From Planctomycetales bacterium (lineage in GTDB: Bacteria > Planctomycetota > Planctomycetia > Pirellulales > UBA7805), in contig WVZU01000236.1 in NCBI GenBank assembly GCA_011772275.1, forward strand, positions 2,815 through 10,346: 7,532 bases of DNA. The letters are read 5' to 3'. Made by a program: the position numbers and the translations under genes. This document shows positions 1 to 6,663 of this stretch, in pieces (position 1 is the stretch's first letter; each line of letters starts with the position of its first letter). The notes under the pieces were generated by a model. It ran no database searches. It had not been told where the DNA came from and saw nothing but the letters and a program-made list of their open reading frames with translations.

Positions 1-801
1 ACCTACTCCCCGGAGACCCCCGTGCAGCTGACCGCCAATTCGGCTCATACCGTACTGCCGCCCGGCCCGGCTCCTCCCTTACCCCCCGTGACTCCCGCGC
101 CAGCGGTCAGGGGTATGGAACTGACCGCTCGCGCCCCTGCCGCGGAGTCTGTCGCCAGCGAACCGGTATCCGCCGTCGAACATGTTGCCGAAGACCTGGA
201 CCCGGGGGCAACGGAATTCGCAGACGGGGCCGGATCGGACAGTTGCGAGTACGACGACTGTGAATGCGTGCAATGCAGGCCCGGTTGGCGTCGTTTCCGA
301 CGCCGTCCCAAACCGGTGGTCTGCTACCACGATCGGCCTTTTGGCTGGTACCTGCGCAACGCTTACCAACAGCAAATCGCACGCGGCTTCCAGGACCAGA
401 TGGTATTGTATCACTACGACTTCCAGGCAGGCGCCAAGGCGGATCAATTGTCCTCACGCGGTCGGCAGCAACTGGCAAAATTTGCTCAGATCGTCGACTC
501 GCACGGGTTTCCCGTGGTCATTCAACCCACCAACGGTCGCCCCGAACTCGATGCCGCTCGACAAGCCCACGTCGCGATGGAGTTGAGTACGATGACGGAG
601 TCTGCCACGGAGCCCGCCGTCATTGTGGCTCAACCCCGCGCACCTGGCATGCGAGGTAGCGAGGCCTTAGAAATCGACAAGAACCTTATGCAACAGACGC
701 AACAGCGCGGCCTGCTGATGCGAGGTGCCGGCGGCGGTGGAGGCTTTGGCTTCGCCGGCGCTGGAATCGAAACGGGACTCTCCGGCGGTTCGTCGGAGTA
801 A
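1..801 (+). CDS. Hypothetical exported protein with weak OmpA-like region, 5' end cut by window
   Basis: The frame is open from base 1 to the TAA at 799-801, so the gene probably begins upstream. A GTG at 22 has GGAG at 12-15 and could be a start, but the protein would then lack any signal peptide. Numbering from that GTG, residues 1-60 are rich in Pro and Ala, as in a disordered linker. Residues 76-103 hold a Cys cluster (DDCECVQC) and a basic stretch (RRFRRRPK). Residues 128-188 (LYHYDF, then LSSRGRQQLAKFAQIVDSHG, then VVIQPT and LDAARQAHV) loosely resemble the beta-alpha-beta-alpha-beta pattern of OmpA/Pal peptidoglycan-binding domains, but the usual NxxLSxxRA signature is degenerate. The C-terminus is Gly-rich. 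A TPR lipoprotein gene follows 50 bases later in the same direction, which suggests an operon. A cell-envelope role is inference; no specific function is recognised. Confidence 0.75.
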   Translation, partial: TYSPETPVQLTANSAHTVLPPGPAPPLPPVTPAPAVRGMELTARAPAAESVASEPVSAVEHVAEDLDPGATEFADGAGSDSCEYDDCECVQCRPGWRRFRRRPKPVVCYHDRPFGWYLRNAYQQQIARGFQDQMVLYHYDFQAGAKADQLSSRGRQQLAKFAQIVDSHGFPVVIQPTNGRPELDAARQAHVAMELSTMTESATEPAVIVAQPRAPGMRGSEALEIDKNLMQQTQQRGLLMRGAGGGGGFGFAGAGIETGLSGGSSE

Positions 802-851
802 GGAGTTTCTCTTAGCAGCCGGCTACCTTGGCCCACAGGAGAATATGCGTG

Positions 852-1772
852 ATGCAAGCAGGCAGGCGTGAACGGTCTTGGACGTTTCTGATCATCGCCG
901 GGTTGACCCTTTTGCCCGGCTGTCAGTACCTGAGCGGGTCGCTGGCCAAGTTGCCCAAATGGAAGTCTTCGTCTTCCAGCGAGCTGGCCCACGGCCCCGT
1001 GGGGCCCCTGCAGGCCAGTTCCTTTACCGCGGTCAAACCAACCGCTGAGCAAAAGGCCGAGGTCCAGCTGGCCTTCGCCCGAACCGTAGAACGCGAGGGG
1101 GACCGCCAAGGCGCCATGAAGCTTTACCAGCAGATCGTCCGCAGCGCTCCAGACCACCACGCGGCCTATCATCGGCTGGCCGTGCTGCATGACCAGGAGG
1201 GCAACCACCAAGAGGCAGCCCGCTACTACCGAAAAGCGATCCAGCGGGCTCCGCAAAACGCCGCCATCTACGCCGATCGCGGATACAGTCTTTACCTGCA
1301 GAACCAATGGCCCCAGGCGGAACAGAACCTCCGCCAAGCCTTGCAGCTGGACAGCAGCCTGGCCCGGGCGCACAACAACCTGGGACTGCTGCTGGCCCGC
1401 AGCGGCCGTCAGGAGGAAGCGATGCGGGAATTCCAGCTGGCTGGCTGCAGCGAGCCGGAATGTCGGGCCAACCTGATCCACGCCCTGATGCTGGACCAGC
1501 GATACGGCGAAGCCCAGCAACAGTGCCAACTTGTGTTGGCGGCGCACAATATCCCGGCCGACGTAAAACAGCGGCTCACCAAGCTCAGCGCACGCATCAC
1601 CGCGGCGGAACAAAAATTAGAAGCACCGCCGTCGCAATCGCAGTTTTTGTGGCACGGCAACGGCCAGGCGGTAGCTCACCCCAGTCACCCGGCCACGGCA
1701 CGGCAGGTATCTTACGAACGGCCGCAGGAGATCCGGGCCCTCCCCCCCCTGTTCCCTGCAGCCGCCCGCTAA
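852..1772 (+). CDS. TPR-repeat lipoprotein
   Basis: Protein of 306 residues. The N-terminus (basic RRER, then hydrophobic residues 10-21, then LLPGC with Cys24) is a type II lipoprotein signal, so the mature protein should be lipid-anchored at Cys24. After a Ser/Pro-rich linker to about residue 65, residues 70-205 form about four tandem tetratricopeptide repeats with the usual A/G/Y/A/P spacing (for example GDRQGAMKLYQQIVRSAPDH and NNLGLLLARSGRQEEAMREF). A weaker fifth helical pair follows to about residue 240, then a low-complexity tail. TPRs are protein-binding scaffolds, so the partner may be the preceding gene's product (inference). ATG 852 was chosen because AGGAGA at 837-842 is a good ribosome binding site; GTG 849 is almost as well placed. 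A TTG at 828 would add eight residues, and the AGGAGA would then lie inside the coding sequence. Confidence 0.88.
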   Translation: MQAGRRERSWTFLIIAGLTLLPGCQYLSGSLAKLPKWKSSSSSELAHGPVGPLQASSFTAVKPTAEQKAEVQLAFARTVEREGDRQGAMKLYQQIVRSAPDHHAAYHRLAVLHDQEGNHQEAARYYRKAIQRAPQNAAIYADRGYSLYLQNQWPQAEQNLRQALQLDSSLARAHNNLGLLLARSGRQEEAMREFQLAGCSEPECRANLIHALMLDQRYGEAQQQCQLVLAAHNIPADVKQRLTKLSARITAAEQKLEAPPSQSQFLWHGNGQAVAHPSHPATARQVSYERPQEIRALPPLFPAAAR

Positions 1773-1812
1773 CAGCCCCCGCCGCGGGCAGCCCCTTTGG
1801 GGCACCGCGCCC

Positions 1813-1839
1813 CGTTGGCTTGCCAACGCTCAATTTTTT
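1813..1839 (+). terminator. Probable intrinsic terminator after the TPR gene
   Basis: CGTTGG-CTTG-CCAACG at 1813-1828 forms a six-pair stem with a CUUG tetraloop, followed after five bases by TTTTTT at 1834-1839. A second small hairpin, GCCCC-TTT-GGGGC, lies just upstream at 1791-1803. The position, 40 bases after the TPR stop codon and facing a convergent gene, fits rho-independent termination of the plus-strand operon. Confidence 0.5.
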
Positions 1840-1862
1840 CACTCCGTGAAACTTTTCAATCC

Positions 1863-1922
1863 GTAAAACTCGCCAAGAGTTTGATTTTTCTGTTGCCAAA
1901 ACGTCTTGGCGAATTTCGCTAC
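1863..1922. repeat. Inward-facing pair of hairpin elements with shared CGCCAAG loop
   Basis: The plus-strand element is GTA (1863-1865), AAACT (1866-1870), loop CGCCAAG (1871-1877), AGTTT (1878-1882). The minus-strand element, read on the minus strand, is GTAG (1922-1919), CGAAATT, loop CGCCAAG (1911-1905), then ACGTTTTG ending at 1897; its stem is imperfect and needs G-U pairs. Both share the seven-base loop and a GTA(A/G) foot and face each other. They look like a degraded member of the same family as the other GTAG-footed hairpins here. Confidence 0.5.
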
Positions 1923-2127
1923 GCCGGCCAGGGCGACATTTTAGGTCTTCGTCTCCCAAAGGACTCGCCCGCCGGCCGCAAGACCTTAGCGACCCCGCGG
2001 CCCGGCGAAGACCGCCGCAGATGGACTTTCCCGCTGCCAATCGCGCTGAAGGCCCCGACCGCTTCAGGTCAATTCGCTCAATATTATTTCCGAGTAACAC
2101 TTTAGCCGACTGGCGGCGCGGCCGGAT

Positions 2128-2204
2128 GTAGCCGAATTTGTGAGAATTCGGATCGTCTGGGCGGTAACCAAGGCCAGCGACTGAAGTCTCACGACTTCAG
2201 CTAC
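2128..2204. repeat. Inward-facing pair of GTAG-footed hairpins with unrelated stems
   Basis: Plus element: GTAG at 2128-2131, stem CCGAATT (2132-2138) and AATTCGG (2145-2151), six-base loop TGTGAG. Minus element: CTAC at 2201-2204 (GTAG on the minus strand), stem CTGAAGTC (2181-2188) and GACTTCAG (2193-2200), loop GTGA on the minus strand. The stems differ in sequence, but foot, size and loop character (GTGA) match. The GTAG feet lie on the outside, the same geometry as the pair at 7453-7503. REP/BIME-like elements are the closest known analogue. Confidence 0.6.
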
Positions 2205-2253
2205 TATTCGGGCAAGCGTCGTGGGGGCCAGCGGCCAGGAGGTTGCCCGCTGT

Positions 2254-3819
2254 TCATGACCGGCCGCGGCCCGCCCCCGGCAGCCCCGACGGCTCAGCGG
2301 CGCGTCGAAAAATGGCCACCTGTTCGCCACGTGCAACCTGCCGCCAACGCGGGCTGTCTGCCACCGCGCGGGTCAGCGCCGCCGTGACCGGCAGGGCCAG
2401 CAGCTCGATCTGGCGCTGGTCCAACGTTTCGCTCCAACCCTCTGCCGCGCCCAGCAACTCAAAGTACTCTTGGAAATGTTCGCGAGCGTGCACGTCGTTG
2501 CGGTCGTCAATCCACGGCCGAAACCGCGGTTGGCGGTCCCAACCGTGCCATAGGAGGTAACCACCCCAGTTGGCCGAGTGAAAAACACGCTCGCCCTCCC
2601 AGATCCCCAACAGCTGATCCAACTCGGCGGCCGGCAGATTCTGGTGCCTGGCCAGCGGCGGCAGCCAGCGGCCACCCACCATCAGCACTGCCGCAAACAG
2701 GAGGCTGGCGGCCAGCGGCAGCGGGTGCGGGCGGTTGCCAAACCGCTGCCGAAACGTCCCGGAAGTGCGGGCCGCCAGCCAGCGGCCGATCCGCTGAAAC
2801 CACGGCACGTCACAACTGTACCAGGCCAGCGTCGGCACGACCACGATGACCCACAAAGCCGCGTACCGGATCCCCGTGAGGCCGAAATGCAGCCAGACCA
2901 GGGACAGGATCAGCGGCACCAGCGGCAGGCGCCGGCGACTGACCGCAGCCAGTAAGGGGAAGGCGAGGACCAGCAGTTCCACATACGGCCAGCCCGGCGC
3001 CGAAAAATCGGGCGGTCGCCACTCGCTGACCGACTGCTTGATAAACGGATTCCCCATCACCGAAATGGTCCATGTGTAGAGCCCCAACCCGTAGGGGTTG
3101 GCCAAGGTCACCAGGAACAACGCGGCCCCCAGCCAGGTCCACCACTGCAACCTGCCGCGAGCGGCCGACCGCGCCACCGGATCCGCCCCCCACAGGCTCA
3201 ACGAAAGCTCGACCCCATAGGCCACTCCGCAGACCAGCGCCCCGGCCAAAAAACCGCTGTGCATGTTGGCCCACAAGAAAAACAACGGTACCAGCCACAA
3301 CGTCTGGCGGCGCGTGATACCCCCCCGATGAAACCGCTCGACCACCGACACCGTCACCGCCAGGCCCACGAAGGTGTACATGTTGGGACGAGCGGTCCAA
3401 CCGACGCGGGACGCCAGGGCGGCCAGCAGTACCCAGCCACAGGCAGCCGCCCACGGCACACCGTCGGCCACCATGTGGGTGTACATCACCCGCAGGAAGA
3501 GTCCCACGCACAAGGCAAACAGGATGGCAACCCCGTTCAGGCCGGCCCAGCCCCAGGCCAGTCGCAACAGCACGTCCCCCAGCCAGCTGTAGGTGACCCA
3601 CGGTCGACCTTCACTGGCCGCGCAGAACACCTCGCGGTGCAGAAACCCACCGCTCTCCCAGATCTGGTCCGCGATCCGCAGATGCCATCCCAGGCCGGGG
3701 TCGTCCATGGCCCCGCTGCGGGCATGGCACAAGGCCAGCAGCGTGCATCCCACAAACAAGGCGTCCGCCACACTCGCTCGATACCAAGACCTGTAGGCCG
3801 CGTCAGAAGCTGTTTGCAT
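2254..3819 (-). CDS. Multi-pass membrane protein, GT-C glycosyltransferase-like
   Basis: Protein of 521 residues with about ten hydrophobic segments (roughly 17-34, 95-113, 121-140, 147-162, 172-188, 190-208, 227-245, 276-292, 297-335, 367-385). The first external loop has DDPGLGWHLRIADQIWESGG (residues 39-58) and W74-W79, like the acidic loop 1 of GT-C enzymes that use polyprenyl-phosphate sugars. Other conserved-looking motifs are RPNMYTF (144-150), WANMHSGF (183-190), NPYG (241-244) and EWRPPDF (266-272). A soluble C-terminal part has NWGGYLLW (417-424) and WIDDRND (436-442), typical of a widespread uncharacterised bacterial membrane family. ATG 3819 was chosen because the only upstream start, TTG 3921, would overlap the methyltransferase gene by 65 bases. 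The gap to that gene's stop is 37 bases, so the two probably form an operon. Membrane topology is well supported; enzyme activity is inferred. Confidence 0.85.
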   Translation of the reverse strand: MQTASDAAYRSWYRASVADALFVGCTLLALCHARSGAMDDPGLGWHLRIADQIWESGGFLHREVFCAASEGRPWVTYSWLGDVLLRLAWGWAGLNGVAILFALCVGLFLRVMYTHMVADGVPWAAACGWVLLAALASRVGWTARPNMYTFVGLAVTVSVVERFHRGGITRRQTLWLVPLFFLWANMHSGFLAGALVCGVAYGVELSLSLWGADPVARSAARGRLQWWTWLGAALFLVTLANPYGLGLYTWTISVMGNPFIKQSVSEWRPPDFSAPGWPYVELLVLAFPLLAAVSRRRLPLVPLILSLVWLHFGLTGIRYAALWVIVVVPTLAWYSCDVPWFQRIGRWLAARTSGTFRQRFGNRPHPLPLAASLLFAAVLMVGGRWLPPLARHQNLPAAELDQLLGIWEGERVFHSANWGGYLLWHGWDRQPRFRPWIDDRNDVHAREHFQEYFELLGAAEGWSETLDQRQIELLALPVTAALTRAVADSPRWRQVARGEQVAIFRRAAEPSGLPGAGRGRS

Positions 3820-3856
3820 GAGATTGCCGCCCGCCTGGCGAGCCGGCCCGGAAAGA

Positions 3857-4654
3857 TCAATCCACCTTGCTGGCCAAGGCCGCCAGAGAACTGCCAACAA
3901 ACGGTGCCGGCCGCACCGCAAGCTCGGCGCGCATCAACGCCCGCAACACAGGTTCGCTGAACCGCGTGGGCTGAAAACCCCGCGCCACCGTATGGCGGGA
4001 ATCGCGGAGACGATGTAACCATTTCCGTGCCATCAACACCGGAATCATGCTCAACCCCCAATACGCGGCCCGCTCCAGCCGGAAACCACCCGCCGCCAGC
4101 TGGTCGCGCAAGAGACGCTTGGTGTACCGCCGCTGGTGACCGACGTGAGCGTCGTAGCCACCGTACAGCCACTGCAGCGCGGGCATGTTCAGCAACAGCC
4201 GGCCTCCGGGCCGCAGATGCCACCCGGTCGCCTGCAGAAAAGCAGGCACGTCGTCGATATGTTCAATCACGTCCAGCATCAAGACCGTGTCGAAGTGCTG
4301 TTGCCACTCGGCACGCCGGTCGTGAATGTTGTACAAGTACAGCTGGCCGCGGCCAGGACGAGCCTTCTGGAGAGCGGCCAGGCTGAGGTCGCAGCCATGG
4401 ACCGGGCGGGCGTAGTGCTGTTCGAACTGATCACGAGCGATCGCATTGCCGCAGCCGATTTCCAGTACCTCGTCGCCCAGCGGGATCTCGCCCAGCAGCC
4501 GAGATAGACAGGCAAAACGCCACTCAAACCAAAAGTGGTCCGCCGCCGCAATCTCGTACCACTCGTCCGCCATCTCGACCTTTTCCTGCAGTGACAGGAT
4601 CGCCACCTCTGCCGGTGACGTGGTCTGTGCGGATGCCACGTGTTGTAGGGACAT
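3857..4654 (-). CDS. Class I SAM-dependent methyltransferase
   Basis: Protein of 265 residues, a normal length for the Methyltransf_11/23 group. The SAM-binding Rossmann motif I is VLEIGCGNA (63-71), with the acidic residue after strand 2 at D89 (CDLS). Motif II/post-I is LMLDVIEHIDD (125-135), followed by LRPGGRLLLNMPA (147-159). N-terminal ADHFWFEWR (38-46) and GYDAHVGHQRRYT (166-178) are typical of methyltransferases found beside glycosyltransferases. A hydrophobic, basic C-terminal part (about 195-215) may touch the membrane. The start is ATG 4654, preceded on its strand by GGAAAG. It is first in a minus-strand pair with the membrane protein gene and divergent from a family 2 glycosyltransferase, so the acceptor may be a glycan or polyprenyl-linked intermediate (inference). 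The substrate cannot be read from the sequence. Confidence 0.9.
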   Translation of the reverse strand: MSLQHVASAQTTSPAEVAILSLQEKVEMADEWYEIAAADHFWFEWRFACLSRLLGEIPLGDEVLEIGCGNAIARDQFEQHYARPVHGCDLSLAALQKARPGRGQLYLYNIHDRRAEWQQHFDTVLMLDVIEHIDDVPAFLQATGWHLRPGGRLLLNMPALQWLYGGYDAHVGHQRRYTKRLLRDQLAAGGFRLERAAYWGLSMIPVLMARKWLHRLRDSRHTVARGFQPTRFSEPVLRALMRAELAVRPAPFVGSSLAALASKVD

Positions 4655-4771
4655 GATGTTCTTTCCGTCCTCGCCGGGCGAGCCGGGAATTTTTTCGCTG
4701 GCGGTTTCGCTGGCTGGCGATTCCCCCGCGGGCGCAAAAGTGCCTGTTTCCCCGCAATCGCCGGCACTTGG

Positions 4772-4783
4772 GAAGTATACTTC
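4772..4783. promoter_or_regulatory. Perfect 12-base palindrome in the divergent promoter region
   Basis: GAAGTATACTTC is a perfect palindrome in the 217-base spacer (4655-4871) between the divergent methyltransferase and glycosyltransferase genes. It contains TATACT on both strands, close to a sigma-70 -10 box, and TGTAAT follows at 4785-4790. No convincing -35 partner was found on either strand. It could be a regulator site or the core of overlapping promoters. The spacer also has a short direct repeat, TTTCGCTGGC, at about 4694-4713. Confidence 0.35.
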
Positions 4784-4871
4784 GTGTAATAAGCCTTTTT
4801 GCGGCGGCTTTCTGGATCACCCCGCCCCCACAACAGCCGTACTTCCGGTCAGCCAGGACCGGACGGCTTGC

Positions 4872-5867
4872 ATGCCGATGTCACGTAAAATCGAACTCAG
4901 CTTCGTGGTGCCGCTGTACAACGAGCGGCAAGTGTTCCCGCAGCTGGTCCAGAGGCTGGCGGACACGATGGCCGCAGCGGCCTTCCCCTGCGAGGTGATC
5001 CTGGTCGACGACGGCAGCCGCGACGGGACGAGGGCCCTGATTGAAGAGACCTGCCACGCCGACTCCCGCTTCCGCGGCGTGCTCCTTTCGCGCAACTTTG
5101 GCCATCAACGGGCTGTCAGCGCCGGCCTGGATCACGCTCGCGGCCACTGCGTGGGGATCCTGGATGGCGATCTGCAGGATCCGCCGGAAACCCTGCTGGA
5201 ATTTCATCGCAAGTTACGGGAGGAGGACTACGACGTCGTCTACGGCGTGCGGCAGCGGCGGCAGGAATGGCCGCTCAAACGGTTTTGCTACTGGGCCTTC
5301 TACCGCCTCCTGCGGCGGCTGGCCACGATCGACATCCCCTTGGACGCGGGCGACTTCTGCCTCATGCGGAGGCGGGTCGTCGACGCGATCGCCAACATGC
5401 CGGAACGGCACCGCTTCCTGCGCGGCATGCGCAGCTGGGTGGGGATGCGCCAAGTCGGGCTGCCTTACGACCGCCCCGGCCGAGCGGCCGGGCGGCCGAA
5501 ATACAGCTTTTCCAAACTGATGCTGCTGGCCATCGACGGCCTGCTGACCTTTAGCGAAGCCCCCCTGCGAATCGCCACCTGGTTCGGCGGCCTGGTCGCC
5601 AGCGGCGCCTTCGCCTGGGCGGTCTATATTTTCGTGTGGCGACTGCTGGGCGACGCCTCGGACCTTGCCGGCTTCGCCACCCTGGCCTGCGGGATGTTCT
5701 TCCTGGGAGGGATCCAGCTGATCTGCCTGGGGATCCTGGGCGAATACCTGGCCCGGGTGCACAACGAGGTCAAAGGGCGACCGATCTACATCGTCGACCG
5801 CCGCGTCGGGTTCGAGGCCTCCGACCAGCCCGCCCAAACGCTCGAGCCCGCAGAAGTGGCGATGTAA
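4872..5867 (+). CDS. Family 2 glycosyltransferase, DPM1/GtrB-like with two C-terminal membrane helices
   Basis: Protein of 331 residues, the usual length for the GtrB/ArnC/DPM1-like group. It should transfer a sugar from a nucleotide-sugar to polyprenyl (undecaprenyl) phosphate on the inner face of the cytoplasmic membrane. The GT-A domain shows VVPLYNE (12-18), VDDGSRDGT (45-53), SRNFGHQRA (73-81) and the metal-binding DGDLQDPP (98-105). A later GRPKYSFSKL segment leads into the membrane part, with hydrophobic helices at about 235-258 and 268-292 and the characteristic GEYLARVHNEVKGRPIY after them. ATG 4872 was chosen because the protein family begins just before SFVVPLYNE; ATG 4878 is also possible, and only a weak AGGA at 4855-4858 precedes either. 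The frame stays open upstream to 4446, but that part overlaps the methyltransferase antisense and has no family similarity. The sugar is unknown. Confidence 0.92.
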   Translation: MPMSRKIELSFVVPLYNERQVFPQLVQRLADTMAAAAFPCEVILVDDGSRDGTRALIEETCHADSRFRGVLLSRNFGHQRAVSAGLDHARGHCVGILDGDLQDPPETLLEFHRKLREEDYDVVYGVRQRRQEWPLKRFCYWAFYRLLRRLATIDIPLDAGDFCLMRRRVVDAIANMPERHRFLRGMRSWVGMRQVGLPYDRPGRAAGRPKYSFSKLMLLAIDGLLTFSEAPLRIATWFGGLVASGAFAWAVYIFVWRLLGDASDLAGFATLACGMFFLGGIQLICLGILGEYLARVHNEVKGRPIYIVDRRVGFEASDQPAQTLEPAEVAM

Positions 5868-5871
5868 CCCG

Positions 5872-5886
5872 CCCCGGGCCACGGGG
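5872..5886 (+). terminator. GC-rich hairpin after the glycosyltransferase gene (weak)
   Basis: CCCCG-GGCCA-CGGGG lies four bases after the TAA stop. It could stall RNA polymerase, but no T-tract follows (GAAAACG instead), so it does not meet the usual rho-independent pattern. Confidence 0.2.
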
Positions 5887-5927
5887 GAAAACGTTCATAC
5901 GCCGCGCCCAGCGTGGGACAATCCGCC

Positions 5928-6106
5928 TGTAGCCGGCCTCTGTGAGGCCGGACGCTGCTGTAGCCGGCCTCTTCGAGGCCGGACGCTCCTGTAGCCGGCC
6001 TCTGTGAGGCCGGACGCTGCTGTAGCCGGCCTCTTTGAGGCCGGACGCTGCTGTAGCCGGCCTCTTCGAGGCCGGACGCTGCTGCAGCCGGCCTCTTCGA
6101 GGCCGG
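5928..6106 (+). repeat. Tandem array of six GTAG-footed hairpins (element A, period 31)
   Basis: GTAG feet start at 5929, 5960, 5991, 6022 and 6053, with a GCAG variant at 6084. Each foot is followed by CCGGCCTC, a three-base loop and GAGGCCGG, then a seven-base linker ACGCTGC (once ACGCTCC). The loops are TGT, TTC, TGT, TTT, TTC and TTC; the eight-pair stems are identical in all copies. Translations across the array give repetitive Arg/Pro/Ala peptides that are artefacts. The GTAG foot beside a small GC-rich hairpin is the hallmark of REP elements. Confidence 0.93.
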
Positions 6107-6313
6107 AACATGCGGGCTCATAGAGCCCGCCTACAGACGGCCGGAACATGCGGGCTCACAGAGCCCGCCTACAGACGGCCGGAACGTGCGGGCTCACAGA
6201 GCCCGCCTACAGACGGCCGGAACATGCGGGCTCATAGAGCCCGCCTACAGACGGCCGGAACGTGCGGGCTCGCAGAGCCCGCCTACAGACGGCCGGAACG
6301 TGCGGGCTCGCAG
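6107..6313 (-). repeat. Tandem array of reversed GTAG-footed hairpins (element D, period 38)
   Basis: Stems GCGGGCTC/GAGCCCGC begin at 6112, 6150, 6188, 6226 and 6264, each followed by CTAC (GTAG on the minus strand). Plus-strand loops are ATA, ACA, ACA, ATA and GCA. A sixth copy starts at 6302 and breaks off at about 6313, just past its loop. The 15-base linker is AGACGGCCGGAACAT or AGACGGCCGGAACGT. It contains GGCCGGAACAT, the right edge of element A plus the A-to-D junction, so the amplified unit seems to carry a remnant of element A. Confidence 0.92.
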
Positions 6314-6590
6314 TAGGGAACCGTCTCACGCGGCGCAGAAAAACGGGCGTCACCAAACAGTGGACAGCGCGCAAGTCGCGAGGCTGACCCCGCCGAAGCC
6401 CCGCCTTCTGGAAATGGGTCGCGCGAACAGAGCCACCACGTCCGCAAGATTCGCCCTGGGAGCGACGGCTAAACCAACAGCAAAACGTGTGTCGCAGCCA
6501 ACAGCTTGGATCGGTGAGCAAGAAAAGTTTCATGCCAAGACGCGACCCTAGCTGTCCCTGGCGTCCTCACCCTAGGCGTCTAATGTGGCT
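6314..6590. other. Gene-free stretch between hairpin array and operon promoter
   Basis: No frame here is convincing: the open frames run into the repeats on one side or lack a ribosome binding site and protein-like composition. It contains small internal repetitions (CCCTAG twice and GGCGTC twice within 6547-6580), but no terminator and no recognisable mobile-element end. Confidence 0.55.
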
Positions 6591-6619
6591 TTGTTTACGA
6601 TGTGTGTAAACAGTAGAAT
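6591..6619 (+). promoter_or_regulatory. Candidate sigma-70-like promoter with overlapping dyad operator
   Basis: TTGTTT (6591-6596) and TAGAAT (6614-6619) are separated by 17 bases and match the -35/-10 consensus at 3/6 and 5/6 positions. The inverted repeat GTTTAC (6593-6598) and GTAAAC (6606-6611), spaced by seven bases, overlaps the -35 and the spacer, a good position for a repressor. Initiation near 6626 would give a leader of about 38 bases before ATG 6664. Confidence 0.4.
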
Positions 6620-6663
6620 AGAGCCAGATGAGTTGAAGTCTTCTGAAAATGAGGGTGAACTCG

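Larger units (their letters stand above)
1773..2253. other. Gene-free convergent intergenic region
   Basis: This stretch lies between the ends of the plus-strand TPR gene and the minus-strand membrane protein gene. No frame here has both a plausible start and protein-like composition. It holds the terminator near 1813-1839, an AT-rich patch at about 1830-1915, and two inward-facing pairs of hairpin elements at 1863-1922 and 2128-2204. No identifiable terminator with a T-tract was seen for the minus-strand gene; the hairpin at 2181-2200 has no T-run after it. Confidence 0.7.

Noticed and set aside
630..1613. Minus-strand open frame of 327 codons opposite the TPR gene
   Set aside because: The plus strand has clear TPR repeats and a lipoprotein signal, while the minus frame shows no recognisable domain.
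3820..3921. Longer N-terminus of the membrane protein from TTG 3921
   Set aside because: It would overlap the methyltransferase gene by 65 bases, uses a rare start, and adds a basic stretch unlike a membrane protein N-terminus; ATG 3819 sits neatly after the methyltransferase stop.
3259..3960. Plus-strand open frame of 233 codons
   Set aside because: It is antisense to the well-supported membrane protein, with a His/Gln/Pro/Arg-rich composition typical of a GC-rich shadow frame.
4446..4871. Upstream extension of the glycosyltransferase frame
   Set aside because: It runs antisense through the methyltransferase gene and the divergent spacer, has no glycosyltransferase similarity, and the family domain starts right after ATG 4872.
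5928..6313. CRISPR array
   Set aside because: Copies are directly abutting with near-identical short linkers and no unique spacers, the period changes from 31 to 38 with a change of orientation, and no cas gene is present.
5770..6316. Several open frames across the hairpin array giving repetitive peptides rich in Arg, Pro, Ala and Gly
   Set aside because: They are translations of 31- and 38-base repeats, occur in several frames on both strands, and have no ribosome binding sites; the DNA hairpin structure explains the sequence better.
6514..6609. Short plus-strand frame from GTG 6514
   Set aside because: It has no ribosome binding site and no recognisable family, has Arg/Pro/Trp-rich composition, and ends inside the promoter candidate.
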